A stretch of DNA of 6,677 nucleotides, taken from NCBI GenBank assembly GCA_002493515.1, contig DKYZ01000065.1, positions 6,380-13,056 of the forward strand, read 5' to 3'. The position numbers and the translations under genes were made by a program. The DNA is from Porphyromonadaceae bacterium UBA7087 (lineage in GTDB: Bacteria; Bacteroidota; Bacteroidia; Bacteroidales; Muribaculaceae). This document shows positions 6,496-6,677 of the stretch, piece by piece (position 1 is the first letter of the stretch; every line of letters starts with the position of its first letter). The notes beneath the pieces are model-generated. The model was not told the origin of the DNA. It worked only from the letters and a program-made list of their open reading frames with translations, and ran no database searches.

Positions 6496-6527
6496 CAAAT
6501 GTAGCTAAAAAACGCGTTATCATCAAA
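6496..6527 (-). promoter_or_regulatory. Bacteroidetes-type promoter for the secreted-protein gene
   Basis: On the minus strand, the -33 TTTG is at 6524-6527 and the -7 box TACATTTG at 6496-6503, separated by 20 bp. Transcription would start near 6490, giving a very short leader of about 20 nt before the ATG at 6470. This supports the ATG over the TTG at 6480-6482, which would leave only about 8 nt. Confidence 0.8.
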
Positions 6528-6575
6528 TTTTGAGTCCGTTTGACCGCCTCGGATTAGGGACGGCGGAAAAATAAA

Positions 6576-6607
6576 TTTGGAGAATCGGGAAAAAAAACTT
6601 AACTTTG
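6576..6607 (+). promoter_or_regulatory. Bacteroidetes-type promoter for tRNA-Ser
   Basis: On the plus strand, TTTG at 6576-6579 and TAACTTTG at 6600-6607 match the -33 and -7 boxes with 20 bp between them. Transcription would begin near 6613, about 43 nt before the tRNA, leaving a 5' leader for RNase P to remove. The promoter is divergent from that of the secreted-protein gene; the two -33 boxes are 48 bp apart. Confidence 0.8.
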
Positions 6608-6655
6608 CATCCGCAAACCGTAGGCCGGAGGGTCAGCGCGGTAGAAGAAACATCT

Positions 6656-6677
6656 GGAGAGATGGCAGAGTGGTCGA
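6656..6677 (+). tRNA. 5' end of tRNA-Ser (partial)
   Basis: The last 22 bases contain a 7-nt acceptor strand GGAGAGA, then TG at positions 8-9 and the D-stem/loop start GCAGAGTGGTCGA, which is the usual start of a bacterial class II tRNA-Ser. The gene runs off the window, so the anticodon is not seen. A matching promoter lies about 50 bp upstream. Confidence 0.88.

Noticed and set aside
6544..6566. Inverted repeat CCGCC/GGCGG between the divergent promoters
   Set aside because: Only 5 bp with a 13-nt loop and no extension; likely chance in this sequence, and not followed by a T tract in a useful direction.
6620..6650. Sequence like a tRNA D-arm (GTCAGCGCGGTAGA) just before tRNA-Ser
   Set aside because: The D-stem does not pair and no anticodon or T-arm follows before the tRNA-Ser starts, so it is probably only the tRNA leader.

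Overview
The window looks like chromosomal DNA from a Bacteroidota genome of the order Bacteroidales, possibly a moderately GC-rich gut lineage such as Muribaculaceae (the family is inferred from protein flavour and base composition only). Three promoters match the Bacteroidetes sigma-ABfr consensus (TTTG at -33, TAnnTTTG at -7), each with exactly 20 bp between the boxes. One encoded protein is a close match, from memory, to the Bacteroides glycine-lipid N-acyltransferase GlsB.

Layout. At the left edge is the 3' end of a plus-strand tRNA (probably tRNA-Pro), followed at once by a 25-bp GC-rich hairpin terminator and then a perfect 18-bp AT-rich inverted repeat. From about 3856 down to 111, on the minus strand, lies a tight four-gene operon: glsB-like N-acyltransferase, then legB-like NAD-dependent sugar-nucleotide 4,6-dehydratase, then an ATP-grasp ligase, then a CMP-nonulosonate cytidylyltransferase of the NeuA/LegF type. 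Junctions are 44 bp (or a 4-nt ATGA overlap if an upstream legB start is used), a 1-nt TAATG overlap, and a 3-nt gap. Upstream of this operon, also on the minus strand, is one large gene (3894-6470) for a secreted 858-residue protein with an alpha-helical first half and a probably beta-rich second half. I do not recognise its function; a polysaccharide lyase-like fold is a guess. The right edge has a divergent plus-strand promoter and the first 22 nt of a tRNA-Ser gene.

How the genes may work together. LegB and the cytidylyltransferase are typical of pathways that make and CMP-activate a nonulosonic (sialic acid-like) sugar such as legionaminic acid. The aminotransferase, acetyltransferase, hydrolyzing epimerase and NeuB-type synthase are not in the window, so they are elsewhere or the pathway differs. 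The ATP-grasp enzyme between them could ligate an acyl or aminoacyl group to an intermediate (inference). The GlsB-like gene leads the operon, which would link aminoacyl-lipid synthesis to surface-sugar synthesis transcriptionally. There is no sign of CRISPR, insertion sequence, phage or integrase genes. Intergenic gaps are short (131 bp at 3763-3893 and 185 bp at 6471-6655), and both hold promoters.
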